A stretch of DNA of 64,000 nt. Origin: Moniliella sp. 'wahieum'. Its lineage: Eukaryota; Basidiomycota; Moniliellomycetes; Moniliellales; Moniliellaceae. A program made the translations under genes and the position numbers. Numbering within the stretch: position 1 is the stretch's first letter; every line of letters begins with the position of its first letter. The stretch is from the NCBI GenBank assembly GCA_003971905.1, contig RSEE01000112.1, forward strand, positions 130,333-194,332, read 5' to 3'. The notes under the pieces were generated by a model, which was not told the origin of the DNA, made no database searches, and saw only the letters and a list, made by a program, of their open reading frames with translations. This document shows, one piece after another, positions 1 to 9,933 of this stretch.

Positions 1-2065
1 GGTTTGCCCGTCTTGGTCTTACTCTTGGCTTGGGCTTGGGCCTTTGACTTGGAAGAACTCCCTCCAGGGACCGGGACCGAGACCTGCGCCACGCGGAAAA
101 ACTCATCCGCTTCCAACTTGGCCACCACGACCGACCGAAGCGCCGCCAACTTATCGCCCGGTGCAGCGAACCGATGCGTGCGCTGGCTGGGCGTGGTGAA
201 CTTGAACAGGAACGTCGTTTCGTTGGGCAATCCCATGGTTCCCATCGGTCCCAGCGGGGCGGCAGTAGCCAGGGCGGCAACAGGGTCGAGCGAGGGCCCG
301 GCCCGCGCACCAGCCGGACCAGAAGCTACCGCGGCCCGACGAGCACCTATGCCGCTGGCGCTGTCGCCAGGGTACAAGTCGGTGCCCGTTTCGTTCCCTG
401 GTGTGTCCGGGGGCGGCAAGGCAGCTGCACCTCCTGCACCGGGGGCAAGCGGGACGGGTCGGGGGTAACGTGGCCCGGGGTGGGGCGGGAAAGGGATCCG
501 GGGCTGGTACGGCTGCTGGTTGGGTCGGCGCGCGAGGGCACGGGCAAGCCAGAGCGTTGGGAGTGAGAATGGCGACGATGGTGGGGATGGTGATGGGAAG
601 CACTGAGACCAGATGCCGACATGCTTATCGATTCGTCCCCCCCTTCGTCTTCGCCGACGTACGAACCGGTATGGGCAAACGAGTTCCAAAATCGGTTCCA
701 CATCGGTCCGGCTTCGGCCTTGCTGCCGGTAAGACTGCTGGCGCCATCGCCCGCAACGCTGTCGGTAGCATCTTCGTTCATGCTGTTGATTTGTTCCAGC
801 GTTTTCCATGTCAGGCGCAGCACGTCCACCACGCCCACCAAGCGCGCCTCGTCATCCACCACGGGCAGATTGAGGTAATGGCCATCGTGCATCTTGCGCA
901 GCGCCGCTTGGATCGATAGCGTAGGCGAGGCGGTATCCGGGTGGGGCGTCATGACACGTACGACGCTGCACTTGCGCGGATCGAGACCGGCAGCAATCAC
1001 ACGCAAAACCACATCTTTCGACGTAAAGATCCCTGCCACCTTGCCCGAGGTGACGCCGTGCGGGTGGTACGAAGCGGTGGGACTGGTGGTATCCATCACG
1101 CACACCGCTGTGACGCGGTACTGTTTCATGAGCCGAGCCGCGTCGCGGACGGTGGTACGAACGCTGACGGTGGTGGGGATGTGCGGGCGTCGAGCACGCT
1201 AGCCAAATCGGGCAAGGCAAGGCGGTGGCGTAAGGTCTCAATGTACTCGAGCAACTGAAGTTGGTGCGCCGAGGGAGGACCCCACTCGGTCTGCACGCCT
1301 TCGAGTGCAGCATAGAGTTTTTGCGACGATCCATGCGCACGTTCGAGCTTGGTCAGCGCACCGTAAAATACACGCGCAATGTCCAGCAAGCCCACCACGT
1401 CCCCCTCGTCGTTGCACACGGGCAGGTGACGAAAGCCCCGCGTGACCATCAAGTTGAGCGCCTCGGTCGCACTCGTCGTATCGCGGGTCACGACAGGACT
1501 ACGGGTCATGATAGCACTGACGGGGGTCATGCGCGGATCCCAACCGGCGGCCACCACGCGGAAAGCCAAATCTTTCGCGGTAAAGATCCCGGCCAAATGC
1601 TCGTCGTCGTCCACGACCAGCACACAGTCCGTCCGCTTGGCCGCACACAGCTGACTCGCATCAGCCACCGTGATGCTCTGGGGCACGGTGAGCGCCGGGA
1701 GGGGGCGCAGGTTCTGGACGGTGCCGACGTTGGACCGGCCATCGGCGGCGGCCTGGACGGCTCCCAGGGGCGTGTGGCGGCGCGAGCGACGCCGACGCGC
1801 GGGTGCGGGAGCTGGAGCAGGAGCGTGCAGGCGGGGACCGTGGGTCGGCAGCGGCGGGCGCGGGCGCGGGCGCGGGCGCAGGAGCAGGAGCAGGAGCAGG
1901 AGCGGGGGGAGATGCGAGGGGCGAAGCGCGCCGACGAGCAAGGTCCGCATCCAGACGGCGTCGGATCGCCTCGTCGCGCCGGCTGGCCTTGGTGCGCACA
2001 TCGGCAGTGTCGGCGCTGGGCGCCATGCCGCTCGCCGCTCCGACGCGGCCGCTGGCGGAGGACAT
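1..2065 (-). CDS. CBS- and PB1-domain protein, Mug70-like (3' end cut by window edge)
   Basis: Four CBS motifs in two pairs, then a PB1 domain, is the architecture of the fungal CBS/PB1 family (S. pombe Mug70); the biochemical role is poorly known, and CBS pairs usually bind adenine nucleotides. On the minus strand the first pair lies at about 1690-1290 (motifs GIFTAKDLAFRVVAAG, RGFRHLPVCNDEGDVVG), followed by the family-typical AHGSSQKLYAALEGVQ. The second pair lies at about 1170-800 (GIFTSKDVVLRVIAAGLDP, GHYLNLPVVDDEARLVGVVD). PB1 starts near 235 (NETTFLFKFTTPS). I start at the ATG at 2065 (MSSASG) because the family N-terminus DEAIRRRLDADLARRR follows in frame; ATGs at 2140 and 2190 lie in His/Pro-rich repeats. 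Frames change near 1850, near 1180 (DAR then IPTTVSVRTTVRDAA needs one more base) and before PB1. Family assignment is firm; the exact protein is not recoverable here. Confidence 0.88.
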
Positions 2066-2604
2066 GGTGGGGGGAGGAGGAGGCGGTGGTGGTGGTGGTG
2101 GTGGTGGTGGTGGTGGAAACGCCGCTGCGGATGGCGACAAGGCAGCTGGGAGGCCGGCGAGCGCTGCTCCGGGCGGCCCCGAGAGCGCATTTCATTGGTA
2201 AGTATTTCTCAGTCACCCGTCACTCGCCCTGCTGACTACCTCCGCCTTACATAACACGCGCCTGTGCCGGAACCACGCGACGCACGGGGGCAGTGCGCGC
2301 CCCGGCATCACCGTCGCGTGTGCCAGCGTGTGCCAGCGTGCGCCACACACTGGCGCCTGGCCGGAGGCAGCCGTGTGAGGCCGTGCCGCCTGTGGCGCCG
2401 GCGGGGCAGCCGCGCTGATGACGTTGCTTCATTGAGGACTGATCGATGATCACCAAGTATGGGCTAGTGTGCCTTGTTGAACATTGCATTGCACCCCGGC
2501 ACGCAAGGCAGGCAGCGCGTGAATATGCACAGTGCCCCGCCCACCCCCCTCGCGCTGGCCCGCCAGACACCGTGGCTGCTCCCATCGCCGCCGCCTCGCC
2601 CGCC
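2066..2604. promoter_or_regulatory. Divergent intergenic region between CBS/PB1 and FSH1 genes
   Basis: About 540 bases separate two outward-facing starts, so both promoters must lie here. The left part carries a GGT/CCA repeat (about 2085-2115) that would be 5' leader of the minus-strand gene. I see no convincing TATA box. Confidence 0.5.
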
Positions 2605-3609
2605 ATGTCGCGCAAGCTGCGCGTGCTGTGTCTCCACGGCTTCAACTCCAACGCCGCCGTCTTTGGGCGCCGCACCCGCTCCTGGGCCGAGGCGTGTGCG
2701 TCCGTCGCCCACTTCACCTACCTCGACGCCCCGCACCTCGTCCCTCCCTCCCCCGTCCTCCAGGGCGTCGACCAGTACGCCACCCCTGCCGAGCTCGGCC
2801 TCCCGCCCGAGCACACCGAGCACACAGACACCGACCTGGACGATGCGCATGCCAAAGAGGCGCACCTCATGGCCCTCGCCCGCGCCCAGACCAACGTCGC
2901 GCCCACCGCCGGGCGCGCGGATGGTGGCGCCTCACCGACCTGGACCCCACCATCTCTGGGGTGGCACCCGACCGTCGCGTACCTCAGCCAGCAGATGATG
3001 GTCCAGCACGGTCCGTTCGATGCGGTGATCGGGTTTAGCCAAGGCGCCGCCTTGGCACTGCTGCTTGCTGCTGCGTGTGAGCAGAGCCAGATCCAGATCC
3101 AACCCGTCCGGTCGACCAATGTGCAGGCAGAGGTGCAGGGGCAGACGCCACCGGGGGGCGGGGACATCCGTACCGTTCCTGCTGTGCCAGGCTTGGTGCT
3201 GCATCCGTCGCAAGGCGCGTTACGACTGTGCATAGCGGTAGCTGGGTTCCGCACCCGCGATCCGGACCAGCAACGTGTTTTCCCCTCGGGATCTAGGCAG
3301 CTCACCACCCCGGTCCTGTCCATCACAGGGAAAGAGGATCGGATGGTGACCGCGCGTCGTACCGCTCGCATCGCTCAGGTCTTTGCTAATATCCGTCACG
3401 TCGTTCATCCCGCTGGCCATGTGTGTCCTCGTGCGCCACCTTGGCCCACGTTTGTGCGCGACTCGTTGGTCAACTGGGCTTGCGCTACCCACCCGCACTG
3501 GACTGACTTGCCCCTCGGAATTACCTTGTCGTCTATGTCGTCGGACGATGCGGGTGGACGTGCTACCGGCACCGACAGCCCCAAAGACGAGCCTAAGAGT
3601 CACCTCTGA
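2605..3609 (+). CDS. FSH1-family serine hydrolase
   Basis: An intact 334-residue alpha/beta hydrolase of the FSH (family of serine hydrolases; yeast Fsh1-3, human OVCA2) group; physiological substrates are mostly unknown, probably small esters. The opening MSRKLRVLCLHGFNSNAAVF is the family N-terminus. The nucleophile is Ser145 in GFSQGAA, followed by Asp245 (GKEDRMV) and His272 (PAGHVCP), so the triad is complete and correctly spaced. An upstream in-frame ATG at 2446 would add 53 residues without family resemblance, so I chose 2605. It is somewhat longer than usual because of a Q/P-rich insertion after the nucleophile (about residues 155-200) and a polar tail. It is one of few genes here without frame breaks. 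Single exon. Confidence 0.9.
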   Translation: MSRKLRVLCLHGFNSNAAVFGRRTRSWAEACASVAHFTYLDAPHLVPPSPVLQGVDQYATPAELGLPPEHTEHTDTDLDDAHAKEAHLMALARAQTNVAPTAGRADGGASPTWTPPSLGWHPTVAYLSQQMMVQHGPFDAVIGFSQGAALALLLAAACEQSQIQIQPVRSTNVQAEVQGQTPPGGGDIRTVPAVPGLVLHPSQGALRLCIAVAGFRTRDPDQQRVFPSGSRQLTTPVLSITGKEDRMVTARRTARIAQVFANIRHVVHPAGHVCPRAPPWPTFVRDSLVNWACATHPHWTDLPLGITLSSMSSDDAGGRATGTDSPKDEPKSHL

Positions 3610-4200
3610 TGGTCCGCCTGGACGGCGCCCCTCTCGGCAGGGAGGGTGTGGGCCCAGAGACCTGAGACTCAAGTCGGAGGCCGAACCCCCAGACGCAGAG
3701 AGGTCCGATGTAATACTTCCCTTGAAGCTTGAAGAACGGTGGGCGTCGAGGCTTGTGGGACGCGCGCAGAGCCTCAGCCGCGTGTTGAGGCGCGTTGTCA
3801 ACTGATGTAGCCATCCGATCTCAGACAGGACACTTTGTATCTTACCCATCAATGGGAAACTTCCAGCTCCAAGGAGGAACCCTTTCGTAACGTTGCTAAT
3901 ATTACACGAAAAAATGTCACGTTAGTGCCCGTATACGTCCAGGAGATGGCTGTCTACCTCGATGACCGTCCACGGTGGATTCAACACGTGCCCGGTGACC
4001 CCATCGTTGATGTACGGGGCACGGGGCACATGACGCATGGCGGGGACTAGTCGGGAGGGCAAGGAGATGGATTGGAACGATGCAACTCGAAGGGGTGGGG
4101 CTGTTGGAAGGCAACTGGTTGAAAGCAAGCTTGGAAGCTTGAGATCTGAGAAGGGATACCTATGCATGGACATCTACTTCTTGAATTCATATCATTGACA

Positions 4201-4257
4201 GAGCTTAAGGCTGGGACAGGGGGAACGCTACGTCTAAACCGAACCGTTCATCTTGCG
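4201..4257 (+). repeat. Dispersed repeat copy A (exact match at 51727-51783)
   Basis: 57 bases starting GAGCTTAAGGCTGGGACAGG and ending CGTTCATCTTGCG are identical in both copies. Flanking sequence on the left also matches imperfectly (TTGAAT, then CATATCATT, then TTGAC-like), so the older homologous unit is near 80-90 bases. On the right the copies diverge at once. Probably part of a mobile element terminus or solo LTR; no ends were defined. Confidence 0.85.
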
Positions 4258-4671
4258 GGGGTTACTTGGAAGCGCCACTAAGGTCAAGGAACCAGGGGGA
4301 TCGCCAGGATATCAGGACCCTCCGGCTCTCGCCATCCGGTCCCGTACCCTAGGAAGCGCGTGTGGACACGGATGAACGTGGTTGACATCCGAGCGAGGAA
4401 CCTACTTCTTCATAACGCAGACCCCCTTTTTACTTTACGTAAAATTACACAAGCATGCCACCTGGCACGTTTCACCCGGCGCGTTCCAGGCGGGCGCAGC
4501 CAGGCGGATGCACATGGGTGATAAAATTCCGCCCGAGGCGTAGTGGTGAATACTATTCCGCTCTCCAGCGTGGAACGGTGGACCGGTGGCTACGGTGGCG
4601 ACGGGGGAACGGTGGCTAAGGTGGGGAAGGCGGACCCGGTGGCTAAGATGGCGACGGTGCACCAAGCATCA

Positions 4672-4712
4672 AGCTGGGGCGAAGCCCCAGCTGACCGGGC
4701 CGTAGGCCCGGT
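4672..4712. repeat. Twin short hairpins with three-base loops
   Basis: AGCTGGGGC-GAA-GCCCCAGCT (4672-4692) is a perfect 9-bp stem with a GAA loop. One base later ACCGGGCC-GTA-GGCCCGGT (4694-4712) is a perfect 8-bp stem with a GTA loop. No coding sequence surrounds them. Confidence 0.8.
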
Positions 4713-5877
4713 GGTCTTCTAGTGTGTGAAAAAAGAAGGCCGAAACAGGGCCAGACCAGAGAGCTCCAGCGACAGTCTTCAGAACAGACTCGAAGCCGAG
4801 CCGGTAGGCCAAACCCGAGGTAATATATGGTCGCCCCCGAGGCCTGAGGCTTGAAGCTCAGGCCTGCCGATCTGAAGCCTGAATCCTGAATCCTGATTGC
4901 CTGCTGATACTAGGCTGGTGCCAGCGCCCGTGCGCCCCAAGGCTCAAATGTCCAACGATGGCATGCGAGCCGATTTCGAGTGCCAGTGCCATTCCCTTTG
5001 GGCGTCGATGGATGAAGTCAAGAGGCACTACTAGCCAGATAGGCGGCTGGTCACTGTTGGAGCTGGAGCTTGAAGATTGGATCTTGTCGAGAGTTGATGA
5101 TTGAGGGATTCTTCATCAATCGGTCATCTGACCGATGCCGGGCATCTGGCATTGCATATTGCTCTCAGAATGTCAGAGTAGTCTCAACCCTAAAATCATC
5201 TCACAGGACCCAAGTGCCTCAGGCCTCCGGCGGAGGCCAGCGCCCGGCCGAGCAGGGCTCCAGGCACGAGACTGAGCGTACTGAGTCTCAGTACTGATCG
5301 GCAGCGGATGCCAAGGCCTGCATCGCCTGTCGAGCCGCCTCCGCCGCCTCCGGCCTGAGCCTCAGGGCAGTGGGCCGGCTGTGCGCCAAGCCTGCCGCCC
5401 TGTCGCGCCAAAGGGCACAGCACCAGTGTCCGCGCCGGGGTCGGCCATTTACTAACGTTCCGCCGGGGGCAGGGCGGGACGCCAGTGTGCCTGAGGGCAG
5501 GTACGCGGGACGCATCACCGGTCGCTGCGGCCCCAGCACTAGGCACTCCGATCGGAGCGGCGGCGACAGGGTGCAGCGGCGGGCCAAGCTTGGGCCACGG
5601 GGAACAGCTCAGCCCGCACGGGCAGGGGGGCAGCCTGCGCGTGTGGACGCATGGCACGGGTGGGCGGAGACGAGACGCATGACGCGTGACGGCGTGCTGC
5701 TCGGCTGGGGCGCGCACAAGCGCACCGCACACCCGCCTGGCTCTTCTACGGGCGGAGGCCGCGCACATCGCTTGTCCAGCCACGAGCCATCGCCCTCCGA
5801 CCACCGACCCTCCCAACCGGCCGCACCGCCGCTCGGGAGTCTGCCAGCGTACTTGAACCTGGCGCTGCCCTCCGCCC

Positions 5878-5958
5878 GCTCTCCCCCGCCATCGGTTTCT
5901 CCCCCTTCTCTTTTCCTCCTCCTCTTTCTCTTTCTCTCTCCTCCCCCCGCCGTCACCA
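5878..5958 (+). promoter_or_regulatory. Pyrimidine-rich leader of chitin deacetylase gene
   Basis: A nearly uninterrupted C/T tract ends about 30 bases before the ATG at 5991. Such CT-rich blocks just upstream of the start are common in highly expressed fungal genes. A similar block precedes the exo-glucanase start. Confidence 0.5.
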
Positions 5959-5990
5959 CCACTACATTCGTTTCCGTCCCAGCGACTCGG

Positions 5991-7579
5991 ATGGGTTCTA
6001 CCAAGCTTGCTGCTCTGGCCACCGCCCTGCTTGCTGCCACGGCCATCACCCAGACCGTGGCGGCCGAGACGGTGGAGCGCGGGAACCAACTTGCCTACCT
6101 ATTTGAGCGCGGGCATGCGCACCACCAGCCCGTGCACCACCGGCGGCAGCAAGCCAGCGTCAAGCCTTACTTCCAAGGCGGCCCAGCCCCCTCGCCCGGG
6201 GCCATGTCGCCGAACGGCAAGCCGTACCCGAGCCAAACCACGCCCCAGGCGCCCGGTAGGAAGGACCTGCCGGACGCTTGGGTGCAGCGGTACAACGCCA
6301 AGAAGGCCGCTGGCTTGATCCCCTCCATCCCTCAGACGAACGCGTCTTCCACTGGGATCGAGTACCCGCCCGGCACGGACACGAGCAAAGTGTGCAACTG
6401 GTCCATTACCAACTGCTTTAATGGCGACTTGTACCTTACCCCGGACCATGTGGCAGCACTGACGTTTGACGATGGCCCGTCGCAGTACTCGCCGGACCTA
6501 GCCAAGTTTTTGAGTGCGCACCAGCAACCTTCGACGCACTTTTTGATTGGGTTCAATGTGCTCAACAGTCCCGCTGCTATGAAGGCAATGATCACCACCC
6601 ACGACCTCATCCACTTGGGCGTGCACACTTTCTCCCATTCCATCCAGACGAGCAAGACGGATCTCCAGATCTTGGGCGATCTCGCGTGGACCATGCAGTT
6701 GATTTACGAGTACACGGGAAAGGTGCCCATGTACTGGCGCCCACCCGAGGGCGACCTGGATAACCGCGTCCGCGCTATCGCCAAGGAAGTCCTGGGTATG
6801 CAAGCCGTGATGTGGAACCGTGACGTACGTCCCCCTGCTCTACCTTGTTTCTCCCCTGTGCTTCTCCCCTACTTCTTCCCTTCTTTGGTTACGGTTGACT
6901 AACTCCGTCCTTACTTCCGATCCCCACTACGGTTCCCCATTTGATTGTTGGCTTCGCGTTGCTTCAGGCCGACGACTGGTGTCTGAAGGACGGCAGTGGC
7001 ACGGAAGACCTAGCCGACTGCAAGGGCACGACGTACGACAAGGTCACGGGGGAGTATGCGGCGTGGGCGACCAACGCAAGTGCACCAGGGATCAACACTC
7101 TGATGCACGAAACCAAGGACCAGGCAGTCCAGGCGTTCAAACAATACTACTATGACCTAGGCAACTCCTCGGTCAAGTACAAGTCTAACTGTGTACCGGA
7201 CATTCTGGGCTTGCCGTGGTACCAGAACCAGTTTGGACCAAAAGACGAGGTGGAAAGCGTAGACACTATCCTGCCCAAACGCGGCGCACTTAACATTACC
7301 GATGGTGGTCTGGCCAAGGTGGGCGACCCCAAGGGTCCCAGCTTGGGCGACTACACTTCCCTCTCTCGCAACCTTCCTTCAGGGTCCAGCTCCTCGGGAT
7401 CGACAGGTTCCTCGTCTGCCTTGGGGCGGGGGTCTACCGTCCCCGCGTCCGGATCGGCCGCTGCGGCAGCCTCGAGCGCCCCCGTTGCCAAGGCGGCAGG
7501 AACGTTGGTTCGGCCCATGACGTCTGTCGCTCTGGCCTTGGCTGCCATCGTGCCCGCCGCACTTGTCGTGGTGTTGTAA
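5991..7579 (+). CDS. Chitin deacetylase (polysaccharide deacetylase, CE4), GPI-anchor type
   Basis: Removes acetyl groups from cell-wall chitin to give chitosan; expected at the cell surface. Two exons, 5991-6824 and 6968-7579, joined across a phase-0 GT-AG intron (6825-6967), give 481 residues. Residues 1-27 form a signal peptide (LAALATALLAATAITQTVAA). The NodB domain runs from about 150: TFDDGP at 158-163 supplies the catalytic and metal Asp, HTFSH at 212-216 the two zinc-binding His, and RPPEGD from 250 replaces the usual RPPYGD. WNRD joins ADDW across the intron, as expected for the family. The C-terminus is Ser/Gly/Ala-rich and ends in a hydrophobic segment (SVALALAAIVPAALVVVL), typical of GPI attachment. 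The frame is open upstream to 5370, but the signal peptide fixes the start. Intact, no frame breaks. Confidence 0.93.
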
Positions 7580-9933
7580 CGTGTGTGTCTCGAGTGCATC
7601 TCTCACACGGAGATGGGATTGGGAGGGCTGCAACCACCGCGGGGAAAGCGACCGACACAACAAGTCTCTGTCTTCTCTCTACTCCTCGCTGGTTCTCCTT
7701 GTACCTGAATTTCCAATCTCAATTTCCAATCTCCGACCTGTTACATGTTATTTCGGATCCCACCGCGTTACACCTCAGTTGACCTCACACTACACCACAC
7801 CATACCGGCACCCCGGTCCCCGCACGTATCAACCCTTCGTACCTTGTTTCTCCCCTCTGTTCCTCCCTCGCGTGTCAGTATGGCATGTGGCATGAGAGGT
7901 GCGCGGACTCGGACGGACACTCCGCAGCATTTCGCAGGCATCCCATATTCAATCAAAATGCTCTCTCCGAGTCGGATCATCATCGTTCTCAGAACTCATC
8001 GACGACTTGATCTTGATCCTAATCGTGGTCGAGAAAGAGCATCCTGCTCGACCGTTCTCGTTTTATTTTATTTTTTTTTGGTTCTTTTTCTTTTTCTTTT
8101 CTTTTCCTTTTTCTGTTGGTTTTGGGTTGGGGTGTGACGCTAGGGCGGTTCGACGCTCGGTTCCGAGGTAACCGGGATAACTGGTACCCGGAACCGGTTA
8201 CCTTGGAGTTGTCCTGCTCGTCTTTTCGCCTTTTTTGTTTATTTGGTTTGTTTATCGTTTGTTTGTTTGGTTTGGTTTGTTTGTTTCAGGGCCAAAACAC
8301 CGCAATGCAAAAATACAAGCTCCCTTGCCCCCCCCTCCCTCTCCACCTTAGGCCTTAGGCCTTAGGCTGTACCAGTTAACCTACCGTCACTAGTCACTCG
8401 TACCTTACCGGTTGACGCAGGAGCGTGAGAGCTGAGCGTGATATGATTCTCCCTACTCAGTAGCACCTTCTCCCAGTAGCGAGCGCCCTTTTCTCTCAGT
8501 AGCGCGTTTTCTCTCAGTGTGTTTGGATATGCTATGGATACGTGTCTTGTGTTCCTTTTGTTTGTGGAGGAGCACGCGAAAGGCGATGATCGATGATCGA
8601 TGAGCGATGAGCGCGATGAGCGCGATGAGCCCGCCCGGCCCGCTGGCGGTGTGGGCAGTGACTGGTCATTAGTGACTAGTGATGCAAGTGATGCGCCTAG
8701 CAGCTAGTGATGCAGGATGGGTCCCCGTTCGCCGGTCAAGCTTCAAGCTTCAAGCTTCAAGTGAAGGGTAACCGGTAACCGGTAAAGCGGCACGGTAACG
8801 TTAAATTAACCGTGATAGTACCCATGGAATATTGCTTAGTAGTTGAAGCTTGAACCTTGAAGACACGACACTACGACTGATGTATACGAACGATGCTCCA
8901 ATGATCTCTGCCGTCACATGTCCTGACCACTGAGAATGAGCCGTAAACCCTGTAAATGATAGGACAACTACCCAGCAAGACTTCCAGGTGAAGAATGATC
9001 GGGAATCCCTCATTATGGTGCATGCAGGCCCACTGGGCGGGGCACCACTTCCGCCATTAATACCTGCGCTCCACCCGCACCCGAACTGCACCCATCCTCT
9101 CTCTCTTGTATTTGGATACCTACGCTACTCAGCGCCCACGCCGGCCCACCCGCGACGGCACGGGGTATCTGAACCTTATGCTTCTGCGCTAGTCGATGTG
9201 CACCAAGCATCAAGCACCAAGCATCACCAAGCATCAAGTACCAACCATCAAGTATCAAGTATCAAACTAGGTCCAGACGGGTAAGGCAAGATTCGTTGCG
9301 GTATCCAAGTTCCGCGAGGGTGGAGGGCTGGCTTCGGAAGGACGGGAAGGGATGGGATGGACGGGAAGGGAGGGAGGCGAGACCGCCCATGAGGGAACGG
9401 GACGAAAAGAAAAAGGCAAAGGCAAAGGCAAAGGAAAGAAATGAACGCACAGGAGGCAGGGGAGGGGAGAGGAGGAAGAAAGTAGAGGCGAGTCCACCCT
9501 GACGCCCGCCAGGTCCCAGATTCCATAGGCGAGCGACAAGCAAGAAGGGTGGATGCGTGGTACGGGGTACGTGGTACGTGTACAGGATGAAGGCGCGACA
9601 ACAGCAGAACAGTAGGCGACCTACAGGCCGAGGGAGAGGAAGCGAGCAAGGGAGGGAAGAAGGGAAGGAGGAGGGAAGGAAGGGAGGGTCCTGTAGACTT
9701 CCCTGCACTAGGATCGGGGCTGTGCTCCGGTTGGGTTCCCCCCGGCCGTTTGGTGTCGGACGCAGAGGGTCAAAGGAGCGAGAAAAAGCACAACATGCAG
9801 GGCAAGAGCGGGTGCGGCGGGATATAAGGAAATAATACCTATACTACCAAGGCAAGAGGGGAGGAGGGAAGGCAAAAAGGCAGACGCAAGACGCAAGAGG
9901 CAAGAGGCAAGAGGCAAGAGAAGACCCACCGAG
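7580..9933. other. Intergenic region, repeat-rich
   Basis: No gene recognised. It holds a T/C-rich stretch (about 8060-8115) and a GTTT-rich stretch (8228-8290), an inverted GGTAACCGG...ACCGGTTACC pair (about 8167-8206), CCTTAGG repeats (8347-8368), GATGA/GCGATGA repeats (about 8585-8632), AAGCTTC heptads (8737-8762), GGTAACC tandem copies (about 8767-8786) and CAAGCATCA-type repeats (9198-9265). Short ORFs at 9248-9708 are purine/pyrimidine-biased low-complexity readings. Confidence 0.5.
8737..8762 (+). repeat. AAGCTTC heptad array
   Basis: TCAAGCTTCAAGCTTCAAGC and continuing: a perfect 7-base unit repeated about 3.5 times. Related arrays occur in other intergenic regions of the window (14478, 15213, 16801, 40180). 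Confidence 0.85.

Larger units (their letters stand above)
3610..5877. other. Intergenic region with repeats
   Basis: No gene recognised in about 2.3 kb; ORFs here are short and resemble nothing I know. It holds a copy of a dispersed repeat (4201-4257), an imperfect CGGTGGCTA-type repeat at about 4570-4660, twin hairpins (4672-4712), and an 18-base string at about 4658-4675 (GTGCACCAAGCATCAAGC) that recurs at about 9198. Confidence 0.5.

Noticed and set aside
1661-2140. Poly-Pro/poly-His start of the CBS/PB1 gene at 2140 or 2190
   Set aside because: Those readings come from the GGT repeat; family resemblance begins only after the ATG at 2065.
5370-5990. Upstream extension of the chitin deacetylase frame (about 207 more codons)
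   Set aside because: A clear signal peptide starts at 5991 and the preceding reading is low-complexity leader.
9248-9708. Minus ORFs of 90-148 codons rich in Ser, Pro, Phe, Leu
   Set aside because: They are translations of a purine-rich simple-sequence tract, with no domain and no start context.
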